A stretch of DNA of 64,000 nucleotides, taken from assembly GCA_945910005.1 (NCBI GenBank), contig OX246745.1, forward strand, positions 6,327,591-6,391,590, given 5' to 3'. A model generated the notes under the pieces. The model was not told where the DNA came from, made no database searches, and saw only the letters and a program-made list of their open reading frames with translations. Each line of letters opens with the position of its first letter. The stretch's first letter is position 1. The DNA comes from Isoperla grammatica (Eukaryota; Arthropoda; Insecta; Plecoptera; Perlodidae). This document shows positions 35,346-48,014 of the stretch, one piece after another. A program made the translations under genes and the position numbers.

Positions 35346-38300
35346 GCATATGTTTACTTTGATGAACTCCAAGATGTTATTGAAATTATCTCACTCAAAT
35401 TAAGTCCGTAGATTTAAGTAATTATATCTAACCATGCTTCTTCCCCGAATTTGGAAGTTAATTCACATTTTTGTGAGGCAAAAAAACAAAAACTATTTTG
35501 GACAATCTCCAAAAACCACAATAACATCCACAATCTCTTTTCTTCATCAACTTTCATAGGCGCTAGGTACTCCCTTGTTTGAAGGTCATGTCAGTGTGTA
35601 TACCCAACTTTTGAGGGTGGTTGTACCACAATTATGCTACTATGGCGAGTATAAGCCTCAGAGTCTTGTGTACATCAGCAGAACAAGGAAGCGTGGGCAC
35701 TGGGCTTGCAGACCAAGGAGTGCCTATAGTCTGTACTAAGGTTCTCGTGTTTCCTCGTAAGTGCGTATCTACAGCCATGTGCACACAAACAGAGGGAACA
35801 TTAGATTTTACGTCGATCAGTAAGTTTTATTAAACATAGTATTACCTACTTACGATTAGTGTCATGGTGAGAAAAAATTAATTAATTAATTAATTATAAG
35901 GAGCTTTCTATTGAAATAAAAAGCATGTGGAAGCAGAATAAAGCTGTATAAAGTATTAGAGTATAAACATAAATAAAGTAACAAAATCAAGTAACTCCGC
36001 AAATGGTGTTATTGTTCCGCGAAAGATTCATGGCAGTATTGAACTCATTGGTCATCGAGATGCAAAAAGCAATAATATTCCATCCTTGTGAAGGTTTTTG
36101 TGGTTTTCCACCATACGAAGAGCGAGTGTTAGGATGAACACAGCAATTGGCCACCACCGTATGTATATATACATTCAAACACTAATACTTTCGTGGCCAG
36201 GATTTATGCTAATAAAATTAAAATAGTTGCGGGTTAGTCCGCCACGTCCTACCTCCATATTAAGCAGACGTTTCAGGAACCTTGTGGTACGTAAAGGGGG
36301 ACATTTTATTGTTTTTTTCCACTTTTTGTCATTACCTTGAAAACCTTTCCACACAACTGACCAATAATAATCGAAATCTTATTTCTAATAAGACATGTCT
36401 GGAATGGCCTTAAGACCAGGCTACTATCGTCAATCACTTGTATTTCGCAAAATGTAGGCACACATATTTTATCGTGTCACCACTGCACGAACTTGTACCC
36501 AAACTCCCGGCCTCACCGCTTCGCTTCCCACATAACAGTACACTGCGATAGTAAGGGATAGATTTTCACTCACGTAAATTGATAATCTGGTTAATGTACT
36601 TTCAGGTAATCCAATAATATGTATTCATCATTCTTTCATTCATTTAAATTCTGTATTCATCGATCTATTCACCGTTTTGTAGATTGAGCTTACCGCTATT
36701 CCATAGTTTGTTTCTATTGGTGAAAATAATATAAGTTACAGTGGGGATATTTCATCATAAACAACATGCCTGAATTTCTATTCTATTTATCCACGTATAA
36801 CTTCAGATACCGGTGATATATTATAATGTGGATCAAATTAATGTTAATAGTGATAGTAATATGCTTATTGATCACACGCAAAAGTAACAGTATCTGAAAC
36901 GTTGGCCGTATTCTCCGCCTAGGCTTAAGCCTAGAATCGTAAATCAAAAAAACGGTAAATTTTATTTGCCAAATTTATGGTTACAATAATTTTAACGTGG
37001 ATACTTTGTTCGGTAGATTATTATCTACGGTACTTGTGAGATATGTGACTAGAATCACGCTTGTTATGAGCTGAATATGTTGGGCAGCTACAAAACGACT
37101 AGGCCTAGGCCTAGGCTACTGCAACGTGGCGAAACTTTTCACAAACCCGAGGCAGCTGCTTTGGTTAATTAATAGAACTAAACTATTACTTTGTTAATAA
37201 TAATGATATTAACATTAATAATTAACTAACACATGCTCCACATCATTGATTAAATACACACAGATGCAAAAAGGAGGTCAAAGTGGTATTGAGAGCTGAA
37301 GGGTTTGATCCTAGACTGTCTTAGAGACTATCGGTCTAGGATCTTCTGCATCATGTTGCTTTACAAGACTGTATTCTACAGTGCGACATTTTTCACAATG
37401 GCTGTCGCCACACAGCACCTTGGCCTCGATGTTATTGGCATTATTAGCACATCGGGACCAAGGGCTGCAACCATGTTGACTCCAATACCTCGGACCCCCT
37501 CAACACACATGAAACTAATTTTTGCTTATATACAACGTGATGTGACTTTGCGTGTAGCGGCCGCTGAGGACATAACAAAATTCATTTTAACAATTTATCT
37601 ACATGTTAACGTGAAAATTCTATTTGAAAGATATACTTTTAAATACTTAATCCCATCTTACTATTACTTCAAAACTGGTTGTATTGACAATATTTTAAAT
37701 TAAAAAATACGTCATCATTATTAATTTAACTGCCGGGAAAACAACAGAATGCGCTGGCGTCTAGAAGATAGTTCCAAATGTCACCACCAAGCACTCTACG
37801 CCTTTCTCACAGCTACGCGAACTTACCGGGAAGTTTGAATTTATTGTACATATTTCAAAGTAGGCCTAGTCCAATTTTAACAACCATTTCATCATACACG
37901 CATTTTAAATAAAATAAAATAAAATATAAACAATGTTTCAACATCTGTCAAAGACTCCAGCAAAGAGGAAAAACTTTCATTCATGAAACGAGAGATGCAA
38001 AAAATCGAGTAGAGTGGCGGAGTAGCTTAGGGTGCCAGATTTATTATATTAGTGCGTAATTGTATTATGCTTTTTATTACGCTGGTTCTTATGTATCGTA
38101 AAATCTTACTTAGCGCTTCCGGAACTGTTAAGAAATGCAGCGTGACATGAAAGATGCCTCCTCACTCTTCAGAAGCTGCGACAGCAGTAGCGACAGCGCG
38201 CTGTTCCAAAGAAGAAGAAGAAGTAGCTGTGCACGGTTGCCAATTATTACGGGATTGTTTTTGCGATGTTGGCGAATTTAATCTTTTTCCAATGTAATCG

Positions 38301-38405
38301 TAATACATTTCACAAGCCAGGCATGAAAAACGATAGATATATAGAATATATAGAATATATAGAAAGATATAAAAGACATAAGCGCAATATATTAACTTCT
38401 TAGAG
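35346..38405. other. Gene-less stretch
   Basis: The longest open frame (37305-37703, 132 codons) has no recognised domain, no Kozak-like context and low-complexity Ile/Tyr content, so it is not called. Short palindromic taggcctaggcctaggct lies near 37100. No repeat family is identified. Confidence 0.4.
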
Positions 38406-38406
38406 C

Positions 38407-38809
38407 CAGACGTGCGAATTAATGGGGGATATGGGGGATAATTATGGGGGATAATGGGGGATTTCCCCCCTCTGGTAATAATTTCATCCCTGGCTCTGTT
38501 TTACTGAAAGGTATCCCCGCCGGCGGATAGCTAATTCTGGATACCCATCTCATCTCATATCATACCAAGTGACTTTATTTTGTAACGTTAATAAATAATG
38601 CGTCAATTTACAGATACATTCCTAGCCAGGAAGTGTTTGTATAAACCAAACCAATGGACTCTTAGATCGTTTCTAAGGCCATCTCGAGGGCAATAATACC
38701 CCAACACAATTTTTCCCTCCGTCGGCTGGGGCATTGCCCCAGACCACTTACTACCCACGCAGATACTATACTTGGGCCCCCTTCTGCCAAGCCGTCAATT
38801 CCCACCCTG
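38407..38809 (-). mobile_element. hAT-like MITE, diverged sibling of 54298-54659
   Basis: In reverse complement it matches 54298-54659: tgcccaagtatagtatctgc, ccatctcgagggcaataata and the terminal GTCAATT..CACCCTG. The left end (cagacgtgcgaattaatggg) is diverged and no target duplication is clear. Confidence 0.65.
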
Positions 38810-38811
38810 AA

Positions 38812-40290
38812 GCCAGACATACAAGGCATAGAAGCCAAGCGTACAAGACTTACATAATACGCTAGACTTACAAGATAATAAGACATAATAAACAAAACCA
38901 GCTCCTCCTCAATGAAGCAATTATATCATCGTGCAAAAAGTTGATATTTCAATTAATTTATCATCACCCCGGACAGGGAAGACAAATCTAAAATTACATC
39001 TTTAGACTTTTATAGATCGGCTACTGATATGAAAGTGACTGAGATGTGAGAGAGATGCAATTCGATGCTGGTCGCTACGAGACTGCGCCACATTAGCGCC
39101 AGCCCTGGTCAAAGAGGTACGGAATAAAAGCGCCACTTTTACTTAACACAAAAGGGCCAATGTGATTGAGAAGGGGGAAGGGTGCATGACTGATTTGCGC
39201 ATGTGCAATGAATGAGTATTTCATAAGTCCATGGATTTGGCACCCGATACATAATGTAAGATTGCAACAGGTGCGTAGCAACTTTGTTTTAAGTGAGGGG
39301 ATCTCAATTAATAAAAATACATACTCTTTTCACAAAAATTTAGTTATAGGGAAAGTATCTGGTACCGTTGTAAAACCGTTTTGGCATGATGACCGTAGTT
39401 GATTTGTTTTATTCTATAACTAAATGTATTTCAAAACTATTTACAATCTATTTTTAATAGAAATATCATAATTCGGTTATGTGTTCTAGCGCAACTAAGA
39501 CCTTTGAGTTAATTATTACTTAAGTACAATCAATGTATAAACATAAATTAGTGTATCAGCGAAATTATAACACGAAATTAAGTCTTAAGGCTATTTTCGC
39601 TAAACGTTGTTTGTAATTTGAATCTCTAGGCTGACTCACACAAATAGTCAAATCGAAGGCTAGATGAGTGTGCGGGGGGGGATCAGATAGTAAAGTGGAG
39701 AGGGGGGGGGGTCAATGCCCCTGTTCCCTCCCCCCATTCTTACGCGCCTGGACTGCAATCAAGTAAAATAGACAAAATGCGTTACGATATATTTCGGATA
39801 AATACAAAAAACATATACGATTACGAAATGTTATTGATGATAATGAGTGAGTTAGCGTTTTAGTCGGAATCATCCCAAGAATGTTGCGAAACTCCCTTGA
39901 AACACATCCGTATAGTCATGATTACCAGTGACAAGAATCGAACCAGCGACCGTCCGGATCAGTGCCGTGCTCGCTATCAGCCGGCCACTTCCGGCTGCTG
40001 TCTTGTTCTTGTATCTATCGGACTATCAGTTGACACGCAGAACGCACCAAACACAACGTCGTTGTCTTGTCTCGTTTGTATCAAACAATCCGTTTCTTTT
40101 TTATGCGTCTGAAAAACAAATCCCGTCCGATGTCCCCGATAAAATAATTACAAACTGTGATACCATCGGGGTTTTGAACACTGAGGCGGTAATATTCAAA
40201 TCACTTTCTTGTTCAATTTAAAAACGAAAGTGTTCGATTCTTTCGGAGATGCAAGGTAGCCAGCCAGCTAGGTGTAGTCGGAGGGCGCGA
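38812..40290. other. Gene-less stretch with hAT-like remnants
   Basis: G/C runs near 39675-39735 followed by ttacgcgcctgg suggest a truncated hAT-like end. A tRNA-like minus-strand B-box (gctggttcgattcttg) lies near 39940. No gene recognised. Confidence 0.4.
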
Positions 40291-40354
40291 AGCAAGCCCA
40301 GAAGAGAGTGGAAGTGGCTAAGGTAGAGGGGAGAGTTAAAATGTGGGTCACTAC

Positions 40355-40363
40355 TTATAAAAC
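40355..40363 (+). promoter_or_regulatory. TATA box of a putative plus-strand promoter
   Basis: ttataaaac lies about 30 bases before the proposed start of a leader. The flanking 40250-40480 is CpG-richer than its surroundings. Confidence 0.45.
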
Positions 40364-40387
40364 CTAACAACAGACTTAGCCGCTGTG

Positions 40388-40758
40388 TATTTCTTGAAGG
40401 CGCTTCGTAACCTTGGCATTACTATTCCTCCGTGTGAGCTAAGCAGACGCGCCGCGCACGGAACACCGGGAGTGAAGCAGTGATTAGTGATTTACAAGTG
40501 GACAATTAGTGTTTACCGGTTTATGTGAGCAAATATAATAGAGATCGGTTTATTGAAAATTATTTTTATTTTATTTTATTTCTCAGGTGATTTTTTTGAG
40601 AAACTAAAATAGTTTAGTGGTGGTTTTTGAAGAAACTGAAGTTTGTGGAGGATTCTATAAGCAAATAATTTTGCGGCACTGGATGTTTAAAATGTTATAG
40701 TGTTTTATTTTTTAAACAAGAGGAAAGTGACAGTACAACTACCGAAATGAAGGCCAAG
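40388..40758 (+). CDS. Putative first exon: leader plus four codons (MKAK)
   Basis: A leader of about 360 nt leads to ccgaaATGAAGGCCAAG|gtaagc (ATG at 40747). The donor is strong and leaves phase 0. A first exon with a few codons of a signal peptide, split by an intron, is common in insect cuticular-protein and neuropeptide genes. The next exon is not certain. A hydrophobic phase-0 reading starting KCIVYYFF after acceptor tactttctag near 42558 is one weak option. Short upstream ATGs occur in the leader. The exact transcription start is inferred. Confidence 0.42.
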
Positions 40759-41891
40759 GTAAGCTGTTGGTTATGATCATTGTGTTTTACACAAAACTTG
40801 CCGGTACATAATTTATTAAATAAACATATGCACTTTTTAGTATAATTTTTGTTTAATCACAAATTGTACTAAAAGTTAACTTAATTACGCTCCTAAAACG
40901 TCCGATTGGAAGCGAGAATAGATTCATTCCCTTGTGAGTGTTCTTCGGCGGCGTTCGCGGGTCTGTTGGTTAGTGGGGGAGGATCTTCGTCCGGCTGCCA
41001 CTTCCCGCCATCTCTCCGCAACCCAGCAGGGCTAAGATACATCACTCCTTCAATCCATACCTCATTCCTATTTGTTAGTATAATTAGATAATAAATTAAG
41101 CAATATAGCGCAAGACGCTAAAGTAAGACAATAAGCTTATTAAAATAGTAATTTGGTATCACTGACGCACACGTCAGATGTCACATTTTTTGTATAATTT
41201 GGAGGAAATAACGCATTCTTCGTAGGGAGCATTTAGGCAATTAGGCAGTGCATTACTCCATCTCCAACTTATAATTCCTCAATCGCTGCATTCGTCTTGT
41301 GACTTATGAACACCTTTAGTCCGGCTTAGCGGAAACAGAGCTTCGTGGGTAGACTGAGCCCATTTATCAATGTCGATTATTGTACAGAAAGGATCTGTGA
41401 GAAAATCGTGTAGATGACTTATCATTTAGATTATCAGCGGAAAAAAACCTAAGAGTTAGCGCTATATAGATGAAAAGACAATTATTATAATAAGTTGTTA
41501 ATTTTGTCGTAGAACTGATAAGAGTGAGTAGTATGATAGTGATAGTATATGATACGATGGATGTTTTTCGTCCAGTCTTACAAAAACACAAACCAAAATT
41601 TGGAATGTCAATTTGAGTGTAATCAGACAATTTGAATACTATCTTGGCATGTCTTATTATACCCAAATAAATCCAATAAGTAAATGTTAATTGGTTTTTA
41701 AGATGGGCGAAACGCTTTATACCTCCCTGCATTATAGCCACCCTCAAAGCTTCATTATCGTATTGCATTTACTTATTAAACATTTATATTCATACATAAA
41801 GAATAGGGGTTGGCAGAAAGGAGCACAGCTCAAAACACAAGGAGTGCTGCCAACCCAAGCTATAGATTAAAACTAAATATAACCCTAAACG

Positions 41892-41907
41892 TATACCCAA
41901 CAAACAT
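41892..41907 (+). repeat. 16-bp terminal inverted repeat, left
   Basis: TATACCCAACAAACAT is the exact reverse complement of 47994-48009. GC-rich repeats lie immediately inside each copy, starting with gcgggacccgtgcggg here. Confidence 0.6.
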
Positions 41908-41913
41908 GATACT

Positions 41914-42250
41914 GCGGGACCCGTGCGGGAAAGTCAAGGGATGTGCGGGTTAACTGCTGGAAACGGGAAGATCTGGGATGTGCCGGTCAGGGCCTGCGAG
42001 GGAAGGCTTAGGGACGTCCCGCATCTGGGAAACCTATGGGATATCCCTCACGGGAAGCGCGAGGGAATGTTAAGGGATGTCCCTGTCTGGGAAAGTCACG
42101 GGACGTCCCGTACGGGAAGCGCTTGGGAATGATGAGGGACGTCCCGTGTATGGGAAAGTCACGGGACGCCCCACACTGGAAGCGCGAGGGAAGAGTAAGG
42201 GACGTCCCGTGTACGGGAAAAACATGGGATAACCCACATAGGATCCCGCG
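41914..42250 (+). repeat. GC-rich subterminal repeats (GGGACGTCCC type)
   Basis: Degenerate units of about 55-60 bp built from ggaaagtcacgggacgtccc and gggaagcgcgagggaat, with many gggacgtccc palindromes. They give spurious open frames on both strands. Confidence 0.8.
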
Positions 42251-45059
42251 AAGAAAGGGCAAGATTTGGAAAAGATGTTTTTGCTATACGTACGTCCGGG
42301 TAAACCATACAATTCTTTGTTCTTTATCTTTATCTTTTGATTGACGATAGATACCAATGATTTATTCGAGTATTTATTCGCTCTATACAGCATTCAAAAT
42401 TCCATTCACAAGTTAAAGTCCTTCATAACCATGAATAAGTAAAAAAATGTATTAATAAAACCCATTTTATATTTCTTATAAATCCAAGTAGTTACAGAAA
42501 TGGGTGTTGTTGGTAGTTAGGGGGACTACTGGTTAGTAGTTGATAGTATACTTTCTAGAAATGTATTGTTTATTATTTTTTCCTGATTTGGCTTTCGATG
42601 GTTCTGATATGGTACGTTACATCAAATAATATTGTTAAAACGTTTTATGAATGGTTTTACGATACGTCACAGTGATAATCAAAAACTTACTGATGATCGA
42701 ATTGAGAAGATGAAGTAAATGAAGTTCTTAGATAAGGTAAGTATGAAACTATGAATACTATTATGATAATGCTGTTTATGCGAAAATTGTGTTTCGTAAT
42801 GACAACGGCATAGGGGGAGGGATTTATACCTGTTTTGAGTGTTTTACAGAAATATTTAAAATTACAGATGTTACATAGAATCAATGGATTTTAAATAGGC
42901 TAGCTGGTAATCACTCGGCTGCAACTATCTATTGTATTTGTATTGGTTCTTCATTTACAGATAAGACAACGAACAAATTAATTGAATTCAATGAACGATT
43001 TGAAGATTACAAAGTTTCCATGTATTATTGTAAAAATGTGTCGCTGAAGCTTAATTTCAAATTTAGCAACATCATGCACCCGACATTATAGCTAACTGTC
43101 ATACCTCATATCTATACAATATGAGTAGGATATACATTATAAAAGTGGTAATAAATAAGGTAAAAAAGTAACTTCTCAATATACGTCTACTGTAAGGAAG
43201 TATTGTTTACGTCCTATTCAATTCGAGAAAGTGAGACTAGTTTCAGTATGCACAACCTACAATGCATCGTACGCACATTCATATTGTTAATTTAAAAAGC
43301 TCAGTTTAAAAAGTAACTTTGGTGCTTATGAACTGTAAGAAAACTGTAATGACAAAGGATACCGCACTATGAAGAAGGCTCTCTTTGTATTGTTATTATG
43401 TGTTGTGATATTGCTTATGTAGCTGATGATAACCGTACTTACTTCGACCACCACCGATAAGAAATTACAACGTGTTCATTCATTATCTATGCTACAAGTC
43501 CTACTAAGCTTTGTAATACGGTGCCGCTCGCTATAGTGGTGATAAGATTCGGGCGGAGTGGGGTTGGAATCCCACCGTGGTAAGCAAAACAGTCCAAAAC
43601 ACTGACTGGACTACACAACAAGTTTATACTTCGTGGGTGTTAGACGTTACTTATACGTGTGCTATCATGCTCTTTCGTGAAAAAATAAAGTAAGTTAGGG
43701 CTTTATTAGTATCATAATCTTATTGCGATTTTTTTTTTAATCCACTGAATATTGATCCATGTCGTGGAGTGTGTTTGTGTGTGAGTGTGTGTGGTCGGAA
43801 GAAAGGAAAGAAGAACAAAACTGACTGGCAACGGTATATTGACGACTCGTGTTTTTAAAACGAAAAATAGGATTCAACTTCGTTATGGACAAGTTCATTA
43901 TTATAAAAATCACGTGAAGACGCAATTGTTCCTGAAAATCAAGAATACGAAGGTAGGTTTCTTCTAAGTTCGTATTCATATTTTCAAGATGCTATCAAAT
44001 ATTATCTTCAAAATCCTGTTGTGTTTTTGGGTTGCTTTGCTAACACGGTTTCGTTCACTTTAACATCTGGCTAAAGACCGAAGTTGAGCTACTCGATCGG
44101 AAATTACTAATTTGGTTGGACGAATGTACATCGAATTTTATTGACGACTAATAATAATTGTATTACATTTTGCTTCAATATTTTCCTTTTTTTAATATAA
44201 TCTTAGTTATAGGTAAATAAAAATAGTAATTACATACATACAAGGAAGCATACAATCTAACGTTAATATGCATTGATTGATTAATACGATGATCTAGACT
44301 AGACAGGGATCTAACATAATTTAGTAGTATAAAAAATAGTTACGGCTGTGGCTTCGTCTCACATACTTTGCTTATCAAAATATATCTTTTCTGGCAGGAT
44401 TTTAACTAGCCAGAGTCGACAACTATAATTCGCTTAAGTTCAATCTTATGCAAACGCGCCTTTTGAATAAGGATTTGGTTTGAATAGGAAATGGGTTCGA
44501 TGTTCCATTTTGGTGTGTACTAACAGGTAATATGTGCTCGTATAAATTAAATTAAAAATTATACTACACGACGGAAATCATCAAAACGTATAGGACCAAT
44601 ATCTTGTGACTAGTCACAAATATAGAATGCCTGCGTAGTTGTTATATATAAGTTTAACAAAACACAAGGAAAAGCAATTATAAACACGTAGGAACAATAT
44701 CATTTGAGAGCGTGGCTCGTCTGGCTGTGATTGACTATAGGTACAGAAAGTAAAATGCATATATAATGCAATGTAAGTATAGAAAAAAAAAAACATAAGA
44801 AATGTTGATAAAAGAATAGGAGGCTAGTCCGTGAGCATGTGACGAAGTGGTGCGGGGGCCGGGGGTGGCATGCTCATATTGCCCCCGGTCGTAACAGTCA
44901 GTCAGTGGTTCTTTCATTTATGTATACACAACAAATAACAATTTCATCGGATCGCGTTAAAATAACAGTTTCGTGACGGGACGGATAAACTAGAAAATAT
45001 TTGTTATTTAGTTATTTTATTTTTTATTTACATAATTTATATGAAATGGCGCATCTGGC

Positions 45060-45152
45060 GCGCATCGTATAGTCAGTTAAAATTTTAAATTCCTCAAATC
45101 CAAGGGGAGCAAATGCCCTTTTGCCCCCCCTTGGGGCGCCCATGTTAATACT
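45060..45152 (-). mobile_element. hAT-like terminal fragment (CATGGGCGCC family)
   Basis: Reverse-complement sibling of 13681-13800, sharing the gggcgccccaaggggggg end, the g-rich block and tgactatacgatgcgcgcc. Confidence 0.5.
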
Positions 45153-45359
45153 GATTCTGATTTTTGTTTTTGTTTTTTTACGAATTAATAAAATGTGTAG
45201 ACAAAGTTTAAGCACATATAACAAACTAAAAATAAGACAATATATTCACAGAGTAAGTTCAAAACGAGATATTCTTTTATAAAAAAAACTGAAATTTATT
45301 TTCATTCTACTGCTCTAAAACACACAGATTATCACTAAAATGACTTTGAAAAATGCATT

Positions 45360-45475
45360 TTCCGGGGGCCAAACACCCCCGACCCCCCCCCCCCCCCATC
45401 TTTCAGTTTGGGCCGTCTACCACACACTACAATTTAGGTCTTCACCCATATTGGGGGGGGGGAGGAAGAGCGTTG
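45360..45475. repeat. Poly-C / poly-G tracts
   Basis: A C15 run near 45381 and a G9 run near 45453 enclose about 60 bases. They resemble the subterminal runs of hAT-like elements here, but termini are not seen. Confidence 0.5.
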
Positions 45476-45944
45476 TGAGTGGGTGGTGTGGGTCGATAAT
45501 AAAAATAGCAATGAATTATTATATTTTTGTAACAAATTGTCCAAAAGTGTTAATCATATTTCTCACGCTTGCACGCCCTGCTTAGTGCATACTAGCGCTT
45601 TTCAGCTTGTCTCTTCAGAATTACATAATTTTATTTTGTAAAATAAACAGCAGCACCTAACATAAAAAGCACCTTGTAGCCATATGTCCACTGCCCTCAG
45701 ATGAAACCTTTTTGTGGTGGTTACTTACACTTTGCCCTCCATTGTGGTTATAAATTGCCATTTGACGGTAAAATAAATAATGGTTCTCTAATCTAGCTAG
45801 ACCGTTTTTTGATACTCTATTATTTTTATTGTATTGACGTGAATCCCTTAGTTTTAGCAAATGGGTCTACAAAACCAGCAAATTATTTATAGCCTTGGAC
45901 TGTGACTTGATATTGTTTTGTAATTTATCTTAAACTTTATTTTA

Positions 45945-46087
45945 GTTGCTGTGAGAGCCAACTCCAAAACTGCCCAAGTCAATGACATTGAAAAAATCTT
46001 AATATTGTGGCTGGCAAATGCCAGGGATCGTCATGGCAGAAGAACGTTACGCGCAAAGAAGCGGGTCGTTGATGGCAACAAAGGCTG
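45945..46087 (+). CDS. Candidate terminal exon of a small basic, possibly secreted peptide
   Basis: After a T-rich acceptor (taaactttattttag) an open frame of 46 codons reads AVRANSKTAQVNDIEKILIL, then WLANARDRHGRRTLRAKKR and a short end before TGA. It needs one base from an upstream exon. Gly-Arg-Arg followed by Lys-Lys-Arg would suit prohormone cleavage and amidation of a peptide ending ARDRH. I recognise no family; the layout is only loosely reminiscent of neuropeptide precursors. An AATAAA with a GT-rich stretch follows at about 46.92 kb. Chance is a real alternative for so short a frame. Confidence 0.3.
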
Positions 46088-46720
46088 AACCCCCACTCGC
46101 AGCCCTCAAATATGTATCGTTATATTATTATTTTCAAGTGCAGAACAATCGAATACGTGACGTTAAAATCGTTATGACTTTTTTTTAATGTTATGCAGGT
46201 GCCTATTTATTATTAATTTTGGATTTTATTATGAAAATAGAAATGTCAGTTAACCGTTTAAACGTGATTGGTTTAAGGGGTTAGCCTAAATGTTAAGATC
46301 GTTCTTTCCCATCCATACTTTAGGGTTATATGTAAATAGTTACTACTGAATATTCTATTAAATTAAGTAATTGTATTGTATTAAAATTGTATTAGTAATA
46401 CTGTATTGAATATTGTGTAATAGTAATGAGCAAAACATGGAGTAATAACGTGTTAATATATTTATGTGGCTTTGCTTTTGTTCATAATTGCTCATTATCG
46501 ATTAACAACTTGCATCTTGTGGATGTAGTAATGTAGGCCTATAACAAACGTGTCTGGAATAGCATTTTCCTAATTCGAATAGTTGGTAGATCCGTGATGA
46601 TGTCTCACTCTGTGTGTATTGAACTTATTTAAACGAGTAGGTACACATGCTACCCCTTATTGCTTGTATATAACTACGGAATACATACATAGACACATTC
46701 TCTATCAGCTCGATCACATA

Positions 46721-46726
<6 letters not shown>

Positions 46727-46763
<37 letters not shown>
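46727..46763. repeat. (AT)n microsatellite
   Basis: About 17 AT units flanked by gcactata and tatagtgt, which are near-complementary, giving a cruciform-prone site. Confidence 0.95.
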
Positions 46764-46764
<1 letters not shown>

Positions 46765-46916
46765 TTATTATGCTAGGCCTATATACATTATTTTATGAAC
46801 ATTTTATGAAAAAGTGTCTGCTGCAAAAACATGATCTCATGTCGTGGTGATCTATGGTAGTGTATCAGGGCATTGAACTGTTATTATTTCAGTTTGTGAG
46901 GACCTAAAAAAAATAT

Positions 46917-46950
46917 AATAAATATACCAGTTTGGTGTGTTAAACTTTAT
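46917..46950 (+). terminator. Possible polyadenylation signal
   Basis: AATAAA within aatataataaatatac is followed by ccagtttggtgtgtt, which resembles a GU-rich downstream element. It would end a transcript containing the 45945-46087 exon. Such signals are frequent by chance in AT-rich DNA. Confidence 0.3.
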
Positions 46951-47518
46951 ACTGGTTCGATAACAATCTTGTTTTCCTTGTTAAGGAAAAGTAGGAAAAT
47001 AAGAACATGTCTTGTGACATAACATAATTTTCAGATTCTCCAAAGTAACAGTAATCAATAATTCAGTAACAGGATCAGAGGCATTACATAACAATTGTAC
47101 ATTATTACGTATTTTAGTAATAAAATTCACTTGCACTTTATATAAACATTATTGCCTTTGTTTCTTTATTTTTAAACCCAATTTCCTTGTCTAATAAGAA
47201 CACTAAGAACTTAATCCAATTTTAGAATCAATTGCTGTATTAGGCTAGAGACTATAATTGCATTTTTTTAAAAGAGAAATTACTGGATTTAATAAAATAG
47301 AATTTTGTTGCCAATTGGCTTTACCTATAAATAGATTAAGTTTCACTCCAATGTTCACATTATGTTCATTCCTATCACACCTCGACCACAGATAAATATA
47401 ATTACTCTACTAATAATAACCATAAAACGCTTATTTGAGAAAGGGGTAAATAAGAAACTAGACTGAAAACTAAAAACTGTGTTACTTTTCAGTTTGTTTC
47501 AATGTCATGCACTGATGA

Positions 47519-47990
47519 GGGGCGGCCGGGGGACGGGCCCCGGGAAGATAGCGGGCAGCCCATGCGGGAAAGCTGCGGGATACTAGCGGGAAGATAGCGG
47601 GCAATCCAAGCGGGAAGGTTGCGGGATACTAGTGGGAAAGCTGCGGGATACTAGCGGGCAGCCTGTGCGGGAAAGTTGTGGGATACAAGCGGGAAGATAG
47701 CGGGCAAACCGAGCGGGAAGGTTGCGGGATACTAGTGGGAAAGATGTGGGATACTAGCGGGCAGCCTGTGCGGGAACGTTGTGGGATACTAGCGGGAAGA
47801 TAGCGGGCAATCCGTCTGGGAAGGTTGCGGGATACAAGTGGGAAGATCGCGGGAAGATGGCGTGCAGCCCGTACGGGACCCGACATCGGCCAGTAGGACA
47901 CTTCTAGGCGGGTCCCGTACGGGTTTCCCTTACAGGACCCGCATATGCAATGTGCGGGAAAAGACATCGGGAAAAGTGCGGGAAGGCACC
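47519..47990 (-). repeat. GC-rich subterminal repeats (GCGGGATACTAGCGGG type)
   Basis: Degenerate units mixing gcgggaagatagcgggca, gcgggatactagcgggca and gtgcgggaaagttgtggg. The outer end has gggtcccgtacgggtttccc, matching the gggacccgtgcggg motif at 41914 in inverted orientation. Confidence 0.8.
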
Positions 47991-47993
47991 AAA

Positions 47994-48009
47994 ATGTTTG
48001 TTGGGTATA
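47994..48009 (-). repeat. 16-bp terminal inverted repeat, right
   Basis: ATGTTTGTTGGGTATA, exact complement of 41892-41907, ends 5 bases before the foldback element at 48015. If the true terminus is CCCAACAAACAT, TATA could be a 4-bp target duplication. Confidence 0.6.
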
Positions 48010-48014
48010 GACGG

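Larger units (their letters stand above)
42251..45940. other. No confident gene; possible intron
   Basis: Open acceptor-flanked segments near 42558 and 42961 (ttcttcatttacag) are noted but not called. At 43369-43422 a 17-codon ORF, MKKALFVLLLCVVILLM then stop, looks like an isolated signal peptide. A tRNA-like ggggttggaatcccacc lies near 43561. Confidence 0.35.

Noticed and set aside
37305..37703. 132-codon open frame as a gene
   Set aside because: No recognisable domain, no clear start or splice context, and an AT-rich C-terminus.
41923..42393. Overlapping 70-107-codon frames on both strands
   Set aside because: They are translations of GC-rich palindromic repeats, with no domain or splice context.
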